Assembly (NCBI GenBank): GCA_002482925.1 | Contig: DLGX01000078.1 | Span: forward strand, 1 to 6,320 | Reading direction: 5' to 3' | Length of the DNA: 6,320 nucleotides | From: Candidatus Saccharibacteria bacterium UBA7683 | Lineage (GTDB): Bacteria > Patescibacteriota > Saccharimonadia > Saccharimonadales > UBA7683 | Part shown: positions 6,309 through 6,320 of the stretch, piece after piece | How positions within the stretch are numbered: the stretch's first letter is position 1 | Layout: every line of letters begins with the position of its first letter | Notes under the pieces: model-generated | The model's database searches: none | Told to the model about the DNA's origin: nothing | Seen by the model: only the letters and a program-made list of their open reading frames with translations | Program-made: the position numbers and the translations under genes

Positions 6309-6320
6309 TTTAGAAGCCCA

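Noticed and set aside
1..6320. Recoded TGA (Gracilibacteria/Absconditabacteria code)
   Set aside because: No in-frame TGA is found in the four genes, tryptophan is TGG throughout, and the visible stops are TAA and TAG. The absence of TGA as a stop in three genes is too little to suggest recoding.

Overview
The window carries one strand-coherent cluster: four genes, all on the minus strand, that look like part of a type IV secretion / conjugation-type (T4SS) locus. Read in the direction of transcription (right to left) they are: a proline- and glutamine-rich protein of unknown function whose true start may lie beyond the right edge; a TraC/VirB4 N-domain-like protein without an ATPase domain; a complete VirB4-family ATPase; and a very long membrane-associated protein (at least 996 residues) that runs off the left edge. 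The long protein ends, inside the window, with the recognisable first half of an M15 (VanY-type) D-Ala-D-Ala peptidase domain.

The organism is most likely a Candidate Phyla Radiation / Patescibacteria member, with Saccharibacteria (TM7) as best guess. The basis is gene order (a separate TraC-like N-domain gene immediately before a VirB4 gene, then a giant protein with glycine/alanine-rich hydrophobic segments and a cysteine-containing surface region), which I recall from that group. This is inference from remembered family features, not a search result. The code is standard: no in-frame TGA, TAG or TAA interrupts the four genes, and the visible stops are TAA, TAA and TAG, which argues against Gracilibacteria/Absconditabacteria with recoded TGA. 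A Firmicutes-type or other monoderm conjugative element remains possible.

Layout: 6308-5847 P/Q-rich protein; 5846-5773 short intergenic region with a good sigma-70-like promoter candidate; 5772-4945 TraC-like protein; 1-nt gap with the next Shine-Dalgarno inside the preceding gene; 4943-3021 VirB4 ATPase; 32-nt gap with a small inverted repeat; 2988-1 giant protein, partial. There is no non-coding stretch over 100 bases and no RNA gene, insertion sequence or CRISPR array.

How they may work together: VirB4 is the motor that energises assembly or substrate transfer of a T4SS at the cytoplasmic membrane. The TraC-like protein probably docks with it as a separated regulatory or assembly domain. 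The giant protein plausibly anchors in the membrane through its glycine/alanine-rich hydrophobic segments and exposes a cysteine-rich region and a peptidoglycan-cleaving M15 domain outside, which could open the producer's own wall for the machine or act on a neighbouring cell. The M15-bearing giant protein is the most interesting item here.
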